From: Sinomonas susongensis
GTDB lineage: Bacteria; Actinomycetota; Actinomycetes; Actinomycetales; Micrococcaceae
DNA length: 64,000 bases
Assembly: GCF_005877005.1 (NCBI RefSeq)
Contig: NZ_SSNH01000004.1
Coordinates: 62,001-126,000, forward strand
Direction of reading: 5' to 3'
The notes under the pieces were generated by a model. The model saw only the letters and a list, made by a program, of their open reading frames with translations. It was not told the DNA's origin and ran no database searches. Both the position numbers and the translations under genes were made by a program. Shown here piece after piece: positions 19,390 to 26,227 of this stretch. Within the stretch, counting starts at the first letter, position 1. Every line of letters begins with the position of its first letter.

Positions 19390-20329
19390 GCGGGGTGGGG
19401 CGTGCGCTGGGGATCGGGCTGGTGGGGCTGAACGGGTTCGTGGTGGAGGTCGAGTCGGACATCGGGCAGACGCTTCCGGCGTTCGTGCTGCTCGGCCTTC
19501 CGGATTCGGCGTTGAACGAGGCGAAGGAGCGGGTGAGGTCCGCGGCGCAGAACTCGGGCCTTCCGTTGAGCCGGCGCAAGATCACGGTCAACCTCATCCC
19601 GGCGTCGCTGCCGAAGCGGGGTACCGGGTTCGATCTGGCGATCACTGTCTCCGCGCTGGCCGCTGCGGGGGATATCCGTCCTCCTGCGGATACGGTCTTC
19701 GTCGCCGAGCTCGGCCTGGACGGACGGCTGAGGCCCGTCCAGGGGGTCCTGCCGGCGGTGATGGCGGCGGTCCGGGCGGGCTACCCGGATGTGGTCGTTG
19801 CGTCGGCGAACGAGGCGGAGGCGCGGCTCGTGCCGGGGGCGCGGGTGCGTGCGTATGGGAGCCTTGGGGCCCTCGCGCTCGACCTCGGTGCGGACCCGCT
19901 GAGCGTGGTCGTTCCGGAGGGGTCCGGGCGCGGTGCTCCGGCGGCTCCGGCGGGGGAGGGCGAGGTCGGTGGCGGGTCTGGCCGGGTGGGTCCGGACCTG
20001 CGTGATGTGGCGGGTCAGCAGGAGGCGCGGGCCGCGCTCGAGGTGGCGGCGGCCGGAGGGCATCACATCCTGATGCTGGGGCCTCCGGGTGCTGGCAAGA
20101 CGATGCTGGCCGAGCGGCTTCCGGGGATCCTTCCGGATCTGGATGACGAGGCGGCGATGGAGGTCACGGCAATCCACTCGCTCTCGAGCCGGCCGAGTGC
20201 GACGCGCGAGCTCGTCCGCCGGCCGCCCTTCGAGAGCCCCCACCACACGGCGAGCCCGGCAGCGATCGTCGGCGGAGGGGCGGGGATCGCGCGTCCCGGG
20301 GCGGCTTCGCGCGCGCACCGCGGCGTCCT
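19381..20329 (+). repeat. Left copy of a 949-bp direct repeat (5' comM)
   Basis: Lines compared base by base are identical to 36211-37159, a constant offset of 16,830. The first mismatch to the left is at 19380 (C against T). The first to the right is at 20330 (G against C, silent in Leu315). Eleven more bases match to 20341 before the sequences part. This repeat flanks the island and would allow its excision by homologous recombination, leaving one intact comM. Confidence 0.95.
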
Positions 20330-20426
20330 GTTCCTCGACGATTCAAGGGAGTTTATACACTCCCCGGTGGCAGCACAACATGGCGTCACCGCAAGGTCCC
20401 GCCTCGCGATCAGGATACCGAATTAA
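19386..20426 (+). pseudogene. comM: Truncated comM (5' part, interrupted by the island)
   Basis: This reads as ComM/YifB from MSGVGRALGIGLVGLNGF through Walker A (GPPGAGKT, residues 232-239) to LFLD in Walker B. It then enters island DNA and ends after 346 residues (RSRLAIRIPN). The full-length protein is 520 residues. ComM is an AAA+ helicase that promotes branch migration during natural transformation. This fragment keeps the original yraN-comM expression signals, so a truncated protein with the N-terminal Lon-like domain may still be made. It would lack the rest of the ATPase and is probably inactive, or could interfere with hexamers (inference). Confidence 0.92.
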
Positions 20427-20636
20427 GAGATCGGATACCAGATACGTAGGAATCGACTCTTAACTGGGGATTCAACCGGCGCGACGACGGAAGAGGTTGG
20501 CGGCTTTTGCCGTCTTCGTCACATAGGGGCAAGCCAAAGAAACAAAGGCTGCCTGTGCATCAGGCACCGCAAGCCGGAAATGTCGCACCCTGTGGGCTAT
20601 TTTGGATTCCAGCAACTTCGATCCGTAGGGGGGACA

Positions 20637-21221
20637 GTGGCGCTTCGTCGCGTTGATTCGGCCAAGCTTGTCCATGAGCCAGGGTGGTTCGGCAAAGGAC
20701 CGTTCGTCATGGTCCTCGGCCGGCGCGAGTTCGACGTGGGACGGCAGCGCAAGTGGAAGCAAGAAGAGGTCGACAACTTCTGGGACGCCGCCACGAGGTA
20801 CCCCGCATGGATCGCGACGACTAACGGAGTCCGGTACTGGCTCTTCCGCGGTCGCATCTTCTCGGAGAACGAGCACCTAGACCAAGGTGAGGTGTACGCG
20901 CTCCTCGTGTCTCGCGACCAGTACAACCAGCGCAAGGTCGATCGAGCCGTAGCAGCGGTTCAACAGGGAAGCACGCGCACCGCGCCGAACCGACGCCAGG
21001 GCATTCCCGATGAGGTGAAGCAGTACGTCTGGCAGCGGGACGGTGGCCGTTGCCGCAACTGCTGGACCGACACCGAGCTTCAGTTCGACCACATCATCCC
21101 CGTCGCCATGGGCGGCAGCAGTGAGCCTGAGAACCTCCAGCTCCTCTGCGGACCGTGCAACCGAGCCAAGGGTGCCGGCCTGACCAACCGTGGGGTACCG
21201 CCGGGGCCGACCTGGGGCTAG
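20637..21221 (+). CDS. HNH endonuclease
   Basis: A protein of 194 residues from GTG 20637, which has a strong GGGGGG RBS; an ATG at 20580 would add 19 residues. The C-terminal HNH domain is complete. CRNC is the first zinc pair, FDHIIPVAMGGSSEPENLQLLC carries the D-H, G-G and N-L residues, and CGPCNRAKG is the second pair. The N-terminal 110 residues (a WKQEEVDNFWDAA region and YWLFRGRIFSENEHL) are not recognised. It is the first gene inside the left junction, about 300 bp from the comM break. No methyltransferase is near, so classical restriction is unlikely. Homing or anti-phage use is possible. Confidence 0.85.
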   Translation: MALRRVDSAKLVHEPGWFGKGPFVMVLGRREFDVGRQRKWKQEEVDNFWDAATRYPAWIATTNGVRYWLFRGRIFSENEHLDQGEVYALLVSRDQYNQRKVDRAVAAVQQGSTRTAPNRRQGIPDEVKQYVWQRDGGRCRNCWTDTELQFDHIIPVAMGGSSEPENLQLLCGPCNRAKGAGLTNRGVPPGPTWG

Positions 21222-21261
21222 ATCCTGTTGGTGACCGACGCAGAAGCCGTAGTTTAGGCGC

Positions 21262-21549
21262 ATGACTAGCGAACCCACCGGAATCTGTTGGTGTGGATGC
21301 GGGACCGAGGTCGGACCAGGCTCCTACTTCGCCCCAGGGCACGACCGTGTCGCCGAAGCAGCGGTCTTGGCAGCCCGATATGGGAACTCGGTGCAGCAAC
21401 TCGTCGAGAAGCACGGATTCGGGCCGGACAAGAGTGTCCGGGAGGCAGCGGTTCAGAGCGGCCGCTGGGAGCGGTGTCAGGCCCCGGGTTGCGACTTCGT
21501 TGGTTCCCCTTTTAGCCTCCACATGCATCGCAACAGGGAACACCACTAA
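21262..21549 (+). CDS. Small zinc-finger protein of unknown function
   Basis: A 95-residue protein with two probable metal sites. The N-terminal ICWCGCGTEV segment is followed by YFAPGHD. The C-terminal CQAPGCDFVGSP segment with HMHRNREHH looks like a C2H2-type finger. The middle is helical (VAEAAVLAARYGNSVQQLVEKHG). It follows the HNH gene on the same strand. I cannot assign a function; DNA or RNA binding is a guess from the fingers. Confidence 0.65.
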   Translation: MTSEPTGICWCGCGTEVGPGSYFAPGHDRVAEAAVLAARYGNSVQQLVEKHGFGPDKSVREAAVQSGRWERCQAPGCDFVGSPFSLHMHRNREHH

Positions 21550-21710
21550 TCTCAGCGGGGGGATGGGCTTCAAATCCGGCATCCATCAACGGATATGGAC
21601 GTGCGCGTCCTCGTGATTTAGGCAACATGCCCATCACGTTCATTTCCCGGCAACCTCCGGAGTGGGACGCTTGGTCTTGTCGCAGGAACTGCGACCTCGG
21701 ACCTAACGAA

Positions 21711-21735
21711 AGAGGACCCGTGGCAGCGGGTCCTC
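21711..21735 (+). terminator. Hairpin terminator
   Basis: AGAGGACCCG and CGGGTCCTCT form a perfect 10-bp stem with a 5-base loop, followed by TCTC. It lies downstream of the HNH and zinc-finger genes. The gap 21550-21877 holds this hairpin and the leader of the small peptide gene; I see no other gene. Confidence 0.7.
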
Positions 21736-21877
21736 TTCTCCGGCTCGAGGCCGATACGGGCAGCTCGCGTGCCGCTCCGAAATGGGTTCTACGTTCCTCA
21801 CTGTAGGGGGACTCCATGGGCTTACGCCAGAAGGCACGCTTGCGAATCCCGGATGTTGCGCAGGGGAGGAGGAACCG

Positions 21878-21973
21878 ATGCACATCAACGGGAAGGACAT
21901 CGCCGCTATCGTGATCGCCGTGCTGCGGCTGATCAAGGCCGTCATCCAGCTGGTCGCCGACAACACGAAGTAA
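21878..21973 (+). CDS. 31-residue hydrophobic peptide
   Basis: A very small ORF, MHINGKDIAAIVIAVLRL and onward, ending with VADNTK. Residues 8-27 form an uninterrupted Ile/Val/Leu/Ala-rich helix with Arg17 and Lys20 spaced for an amphipathic face. GGGAGGAGG about 6 bases before the ATG is an excellent RBS. A strong hairpin terminator follows 24 bases after the stop, so this is a compact complete transcription unit. Size and composition resemble membrane-acting toxin or signalling peptides, but no family is recognised. Confidence 0.65.
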   Translation: MHINGKDIAAIVIAVLRLIKAVIQLVADNTK

Positions 21974-21996
21974 GTGCGACATGAAGTAAGTGCGAC

Positions 21997-22026
21997 GGTT
22001 GGCCCCGGGCTGTTCCGGGGCCAACC
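21997..22026. terminator. Strong hairpin terminator after the small peptide gene
   Basis: GGTTGGCCCCGG and CCGGGGCCAACC form a perfect 12-bp stem around a 6-base loop. Just upstream the sequence GAAGTAAGTGCGAC occurs twice in tandem, the first copy spanning the peptide gene stop codon. Confidence 0.8.
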
Positions 22027-22098
22027 ACTCCACGGCGGTGCACGAGTCAAATTAGACTCTCACCAGTATCAAAGCGTCTCTCATGGGGGTAGTAGGTC

Positions 22099-22989
22099 TT
22101 GAAGGTCTTCATCAGCTGGTCCCAAGACTCGTGCGAGTTTGCCGGCGCCCTCAAGAAGGTTATGAGGCAGCTCTTCGATACTGTTGAGACCTTCTTCAGC
22201 CCGGAGATCCCCGCCGGTGAGCAATGGCTCAACATGATCGAAGAAGAGCTAACGGACACGGACTTCGGGATCATCTGTGTGACGCGCCAGAACCAGCTCG
22301 CCCAGTGGCTGAACTACGAAGCCGGCGCCTTATCCCGCCAGGTGGGAGATCGGCGCAAGAGGCTGGGGGTCCTGCTCCTTGATTTCGAGAACACGAACGA
22401 CGTCGCGGGTCCATTCAAGAACTTCCAGATGAAGATGGCCACGCCGGAGGGCTTCAAGGGCCTGATGAAGTCGGTCAACGAGCTGGGCCCGAACATTGAT
22501 CTAGACGTCCTTGATGGTCGTATCGCCGGGGCATGGCCGCTCCTTGACGAGGCTCTCACCGCCCTGAGGAGCAGTGGACCGGCACCGAAAGTACCAGTGC
22601 GAAAGCTCGACGAGAAGGTCGACGAGCTGCTGACTCTCGTGCGCGGGTTCGACAAGTCGCTGAACGCCCCCGTGATCGCACCATTCGTCGTCTCGCCCGA
22701 GGAACGTGAGCAGGGCCGGGAGTTCATTTCTAGGCTCTACAAGCTGATGCGCGGGCGCGATGTTCATCTGTCATTCCGCCCTCTCGATGAGTCGACCAAC
22801 GTGCTCGACGTCTCACTTGCCGTAAGCGCTCAGGATCGCCGCTCGATCGAGGGGTACTATCGAGCTTTCTTCCCCGATGACACGAAGAGGCTCGTGATCA
22901 TGGACACCGCTTGGAAGGATCGCTTCGCGGTCGCTGCCGAGCAAGAACCCGAGGAGTCCATGCTGGCCAGTGAGTACAGCGATCTGTGA
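22099..22989 (+). CDS. TIR-domain protein
   Basis: A protein of 296 residues from a TTG start preceded by GGGGGT. Residues 1-130 read as a bacterial TIR domain: KVFISWSQDS at the first strand, FFSPEIPAGEQW, then GIICVTRQNQLAQWLNYEAGAL. The Glu in NYEAGAL sits where the catalytic glutamate of NAD-cleaving TIR enzymes lies. The C-terminal 100 residues (FVVSPEEREQGREFISRLYKLMRGRD and onward) are unrecognised. Bacterial TIR proteins commonly make nucleotide signals or deplete NAD during phage infection. No SIR2/ThsA-type effector is adjacent, so it is not an obvious Thoeris system. Confidence 0.8.
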   Translation: MKVFISWSQDSCEFAGALKKVMRQLFDTVETFFSPEIPAGEQWLNMIEEELTDTDFGIICVTRQNQLAQWLNYEAGALSRQVGDRRKRLGVLLLDFENTNDVAGPFKNFQMKMATPEGFKGLMKSVNELGPNIDLDVLDGRIAGAWPLLDEALTALRSSGPAPKVPVRKLDEKVDELLTLVRGFDKSLNAPVIAPFVVSPEEREQGREFISRLYKLMRGRDVHLSFRPLDESTNVLDVSLAVSAQDRRSIEGYYRAFFPDDTKRLVIMDTAWKDRFAVAAEQEPEESMLASEYSDL

Positions 22990-23087
22990 TTCGCGCACAA
23001 GGGCAGCACTTCCCTTTAGGTAACGAAAAAACTGGAGCCAATATAGTCTCCGCTACCCTTTCACCGGGGGAAGCGCCACAATCGAGT

Positions 23088-23267
23088 ATGTGCGCCATTA
23101 TCGTCGGTGTTCTCGCCTTCATCGTCGCCTCCGCTCTGGCTAACTTTCTCCATATATCGGTGCTTTGGTTCGTCGTCGGAGTGCCGGTCGCAATCTTCGG
23201 GTACGTGCTCTACGACGTGTTCTGGGACCCTACCGCCCGAAAACAGCGGCGAGAGCTGTACAAGTAG
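23088..23267 (+). CDS. Small membrane protein
   Basis: A 59-residue protein. Two hydrophobic segments (IIVGVLAFIVASALANFL and ISVLWFVVGVPVAIFGYVLYDVF) precede a basic tail, ARKQRRELYK. ATG 23088 was preferred over an in-frame start at 22986 because ACCGGGGGAAG lies ahead of it. It follows the TIR gene by 98 bases on the same strand and could be co-transcribed with it. No family is recognised. Confidence 0.6.
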   Translation: MCAIIVGVLAFIVASALANFLHISVLWFVVGVPVAIFGYVLYDVFWDPTARKQRRELYK

Positions 23268-23460
23268 CCGGATCTTCGACACGGAGCGGAACGCCGCTTG
23301 CTGCGGTGCTTTTCGCGAGGTACTCGGCTAGGTTGAAAGACGGATTCATCTACTTCTATTTTACGAAATTCTTGACGAAATTGATAGGTCGCCTCTCAAT
23401 AAGGGCCAGGAAGACCGGTAATCAGCCGGACTTCGCACCTAGCCCTGAAAGGGGAGAGCA

Positions 23461-23760
23461 ATGGGGTTTCGCCAGATACGCACTTCCGACATCACCGGCG
23501 CGACGATTGACGACAACAAGGTGATCACCGTGGTCGTCCGAGCAGCTGGCAAGCAGTTCGACACGACGGCTGAGGAGATCGCGCCGCTCAAGCGGGTCAC
23601 CAACGTCGTCCAGCTGGAACTCAAGCACGCGAACGGCAAGACCGAGGAGATCCTCGTCGACAAGGCCGACTTCGACAAGCTCGTCACGGCCGATGTCCTG
23701 AAGCGGGCAGACAGTTTGCGAGGGAGGAGGCAAGGTTATAGCCCGAAGAACGGTGGCTGA
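23461..23760 (+). CDS. Hypothetical protein
   Basis: A 99-residue charged, soluble protein (MGFRQIRTSDITGATIDDNKVITVVVRAAGKQFDTTAEE and onward). It is predicted to have several short beta strands in the first 60 residues and a basic tail (RGRRQGYSPKNGG). GAAAGGGGAGAG gives a good RBS. A hairpin terminator lies 71 bases after the stop. I recognise no family; the preceding 190 bases (23268-23460) hold nothing I can name. Confidence 0.6.
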   Translation: MGFRQIRTSDITGATIDDNKVITVVVRAAGKQFDTTAEEIAPLKRVTNVVQLELKHANGKTEEILVDKADFDKLVTADVLKRADSLRGRRQGYSPKNGG

Positions 23761-23830
23761 CCCCAACCTTGGCCCTGGTCTTGCGCTCGAGTTATCGCGC
23801 GGGGCTAGGGCCTTTCACTTTGCATTGAAA

Positions 23831-23857
23831 AAGGGCAGCTCGCTAGGGGCTGCCCTC
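23831..23857. terminator. Bidirectional hairpin terminator
   Basis: AGGGCAGC (23832-23839) and GCTGCCCT (23849-23856) pair around a 9-base loop, with A-rich sequence on the left and CTCTC on the right. It separates the plus-strand 99-residue gene from the minus-strand DUF3846 remnant. Confidence 0.7.
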
Positions 23858-23862
23858 TCTCA

Positions 23863-24337
23863 TCACGCAGGAATGACACGCACGTCGTTGACCAAAGCCC
23901 ATTTTGAGGCGAGAACCTGGCCGTGGTTGTATGCCTCCCCGACGTCGTTGAACCGACGCAGGCTGCCACTCCATCTGTTCGTGTCCTCGATGGTGGTCAC
24001 CTGGACGCGGTACGTCTCGGTGTGGAAGAAAAGGTCGATCAGCTCGTCCGGGACGGCCTGCGTATCGCCCTCCTCTTCAGCCGGCCGGCCCACGATCAGG
24101 ACATCGCCCATAAGCGCGTCCATGCCGCCATCTGGTCAGATGAGTCCAGAGCGCGAGCGTGGCACGACGGTTGAGGGGAAGTCCCACGCTCTTACCGTCC
24201 TCATTGATGACTAGCGTTGCGTCGGGTCGATCGATGGCCAGGACTTCGATGTAGCCGCCGACACCCTTCTGCATGTCCGCCAGTCCGTCCACGTCGATCA
24301 GCTCGATCGGCTGGGACTCCTCAGCTGGGATCTTGAT
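23863..24337 (-). pseudogene. DUF3846-type gene, frameshifted and without a normal start
   Basis: Two minus-strand frames together make one DUF3846-like protein. Part 1 (24337 down to about 24130) reads IKIPAEESQPIELIDVDGL, then GGYIEVLAIDRPDATLVINEDG and LPLNRRATLALW. Part 2 (from 24123) continues MGDVLIVGRPAEEEGD to the stop at 23863. A +1 shift is needed near 24125-24135. No ATG, GTG or TTG precedes the IKIPAEE segment; the first usable start is GTG 24292. DUF3846 proteins are small and common in actinophages and mobile elements. The gene looks broken, unless part 2 is translated from its own ATG. Confidence 0.65.
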
Positions 24338-24360
24338 TGCCTGAGCCGAACTTGACGGGT

Positions 24361-24546
24361 CTACGCGGCCTCATCGCGGTCTCGTGGCGCCTCGCGCTGA
24401 AGTAGCTCAAAGACGATGTGGACGATCTCGCGCTGTGTGGCAGCGAGCCGATCGGGGGAGTGCCTGATGGCTTCGACGCTGCCGAGCAACTCTGCGTAGC
24501 GCGTCTCAAGGTATGCGGATGGTGACTCTTGAATGTGGTCGATCAT
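24361..24546 (-). CDS. Small hypothetical protein
   Basis: A 61-residue, mostly helical, charged protein (MIDHIQESPSAYLETRYAEL and onward). Its stop lies just upstream of the DUF3846 remnant, so the two probably formed an operon on the minus strand. AGGAAA precedes the ATG. No family is recognised. Confidence 0.5.
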   Translation of the reverse strand: MIDHIQESPSAYLETRYAELLGSVEAIRHSPDRLAATQREIVHIVFELLQREAPRDRDEAA

Positions 24547-24660
24547 GTTGGTTTCCTAGTTCCGCCGGCCAAGTCGTTTGGTAAGCGGGACTAGGTGCAT
24601 CAATGCGAGTGCTGATGCATCCAGCGGGCCACGGAGGTGTACAAAAGATAGTTGTAGTTA

Positions 24661-24789
24661 CTAAATGATAGTGGTGTGGCCCTTGCAAAAATAGATGTTT
24701 CGCTTGCGGGGGTGTGAACCCGTGCGAATAAGCTGCCAGCAGACGACTGCGAGTCCTCTGCTCTTCACGCGCCAGGTGAGGGTGGGCAT
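24661..24789 (-). CDS. Possible 42-residue basic protein
   Basis: A short minus-strand ORF beginning MPTLTWRVKSRGLAVVCWQL and ending KGHTTII. It is rich in Arg and Lys and holds two cysteines. CAGGTG lies directly ahead of the ATG. Being short and unmatched, it may be a chance ORF. Confidence 0.3.
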   Translation of the reverse strand: MPTLTWRVKSRGLAVVCWQLIRTGSHPRKRNIYFCKGHTTII

Positions 24790-24931
24790 CACCTGACGCT
24801 TGAAGAACCAAGGAAAGGGGTGCTGACGGCGAATGTCATAGCCGTCGCGGTCTGTGCCCCGTCCTAGATACTTTGGAGAATATCACTAAAAGAAGGTGGG
24901 CGAGGCACCCTAGAAAGGGCGAGCACTGCTT

Positions 24932-25039
24932 CTACTTGGTAGCTTGCTGGCGTTTTAGATTCAGTTTGTGAAGCTCGACGAAGAACTGTTCTGAGGGCAG
25001 TGCTTCGTAACTGAGCGTGATGCTAGATAACTTACTGAT
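24932..25039 (-). CDS. 35-residue ORF with a perfect Shine-Dalgarno and an apparent ATC start
   Basis: On the minus strand AGGAGGTG (25051-25044) is followed four bases later by ATC AGT AAG, reading ISKLSSITLSYEALPSEQFF and onward to the TAG at 24932. No ATG, GTG or TTG exists in this frame before the peptide, and a TGA sits just upstream. The RBS and spacing are ideal, so this is either a rare AUC-initiated gene or one whose ATG has mutated. The surrounding 24790-25203 is AT-rich; I see nothing else firm there. Confidence 0.4.
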   Translation of the reverse strand: MSKLSSITLSYEALPSEQFFVELHKLNLKRQQATK

Positions 25040-25203
25040 AGATCACCTCCTGACGCACAGTGTGAAGTATCACGTCCATTTTTGCAGTACAGGTTCATGA
25101 GTATTGCAGTTAGCAGAGGTGCCGACGGAAGGAAATGTGGAAAAGTCTGTCGGACAGAAGTGCTTGGGGGCGGCCAGCCTGCTCGAGCTGGCCACCCTCG
25201 GCG

Positions 25204-25341
25204 CTAGACCTGCTTCACCTGGAGCAGCTGCCATCCCTCGGGCACCCTGGCCTGGATGAGTTCGAACGCCTCCTGGTAGGCGCCGGCTTCGACCTCGATT
25301 TCTCTTGTCTCTGTGGGGCGGATGGTGCCACCAACTTTCAC
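25204..25341 (-). CDS. Small DUF4177-like protein
   Basis: A 45-residue ORF from GTG 25341: MKVGGTIRPTETREIEVEAG, then AYQEAFELIQARVPEGWQLL and QVKQV. The EGWQLLQV ending resembles the small DUF4177-type modules (GWELVSV). The same kind of EGWEFVSQ module forms the N-terminus of the DUF4839 protein 52 bases upstream on the same strand, so the two are probably an operon. The function is unknown. Confidence 0.5.
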   Translation of the reverse strand: MKVGGTIRPTETREIEVEAGAYQEAFELIQARVPEGWQLLQVKQV

Positions 25342-25392
25342 TCGTTCGACACTAGCGCCCTGCGGGGCACGACGGCCCTCGCCGCTCCGGTG

Positions 25393-26130
25393 TCACCGAA
25401 CGGCGGTTGAGACTGGAGAGAGGTAGAAGAGGTTGCCGCTGGAGTTGTAATCGCCAACGTCGGCGACGAGGTGGACGTTATCTCTCTGGGCGACCGAAGG
25501 CTGCGTTCCGGTGAGATGCATTTGAACCATGCTGACGCCGTTGTACTGGAAAGCCGGCCCCACCTGATGGTCTGCACTGTAGTTTCCAGCAGTGATCAAC
25601 ACGTCATACACATATTTGTCGCCATCGTGACTCGATAGCAGAGTGATGTTTCCATCGAACTCGATCGTCCGTCCCTGGTACTTCGCAGCGAAATCCTCTT
25701 GCTGCTTCTCGGACGGTTCCGGTGCGGCCAGAAGCGCTGCGAGATCTGCATTGTTCTGGACGGTCAGATTCTGCACCGCCGGGGTCGCCGACGTTGCGGA
25801 CGTCGACGGGGCAGAGGTGGCCTTCTCGCTCGCTACAACTGCGACGTCAGATGCGGACGCCGTCGGCGCAGCGGTAGCCCCGCCACCATGTGTTGCGTCT
25901 ACTGTGATGCCGACGATAGCGAGGACCAGAAGCAAGGCCGCACCCGCTCCTATGAGCTTCAGCGGCAGCTTGGCCTTTACGCGCCGGAACTCCATCTTCG
26001 TCCGCAGCAGCTCCTGGTTCTGGGAGACAAACTCCCAGCCTTCCTTCTCCCACTTCGCCCTCGTCCTGGCTTCTGCGCCACGAATCGTCTGGACGTTCTT
26101 GACCTCGTACTTTGGCTGTTCGTCAGCCAT
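25393..26130 (-). CDS. DUF4839 domain membrane protein
   Basis: A 245-residue protein. Residues 1-55 form a cytoplasmic module (KYEVKNVQTIRGAEARTRAKWEKEGWEFVSQ and the KMEFRR segment). A transmembrane helix lies at about 59-78 and is followed by a Ser/Thr/Ala-rich linker. An extracytoplasmic domain from about 125 (VQNNADLAALLAAPEPSEKQ, RTIEFDGNI, FYLSPVSTAVR) matches my recollection of DUF4839. The function is unknown; such proteins are frequent in Micrococcales accessory regions. ATG 26130 follows AGGGGGAAGCCGC. Confidence 0.72.
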   Translation of the reverse strand: MADEQPKYEVKNVQTIRGAEARTRAKWEKEGWEFVSQNQELLRTKMEFRRVKAKLPLKLIGAGAALLLVLAIVGITVDATHGGGATAAPTASASDVAVVASEKATSAPSTSATSATPAVQNLTVQNNADLAALLAAPEPSEKQQEDFAAKYQGRTIEFDGNITLLSSHDGDKYVYDVLITAGNYSADHQVGPAFQYNGVSMVQMHLTGTQPSVAQRDNVHLVADVGDYNSSGNLFYLSPVSTAVR

Positions 26131-26227
26131 GCGGCTTCCCCCTAGTCCCTCACTGCTGCGTGCGTCATCGTTTCACAGAGACGATCAGGCGCTGGCATGG
26201 TTACGCTTCCTGGCCTCCGCGACCGTC

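Noticed and set aside
20637-21221. Type II restriction-modification
   Set aside because: No DNA methyltransferase is encoded anywhere in the island.
22099-22989. A complete Thoeris system
   Set aside because: Only a TIR protein is present; no SIR2, macro/SLOG or ThsA-type effector gene is adjacent.
24661-24780. Degenerate tRNA on the minus strand (T-arm-like GGGTTCACACCCC)
   Set aside because: No acceptor stem or complete cloverleaf can be drawn.
25135-25410. Plus-strand 91-residue ORF
   Set aside because: The minus strand of the same stretch encodes the better-supported 45-residue EGW protein.
25643-26227. A 506-residue plus-strand protein reaching back over the DUF4839 gene
   Set aside because: This part is the antisense shadow of the DUF4839 gene; only the sequence from about 26228 looks like protein.
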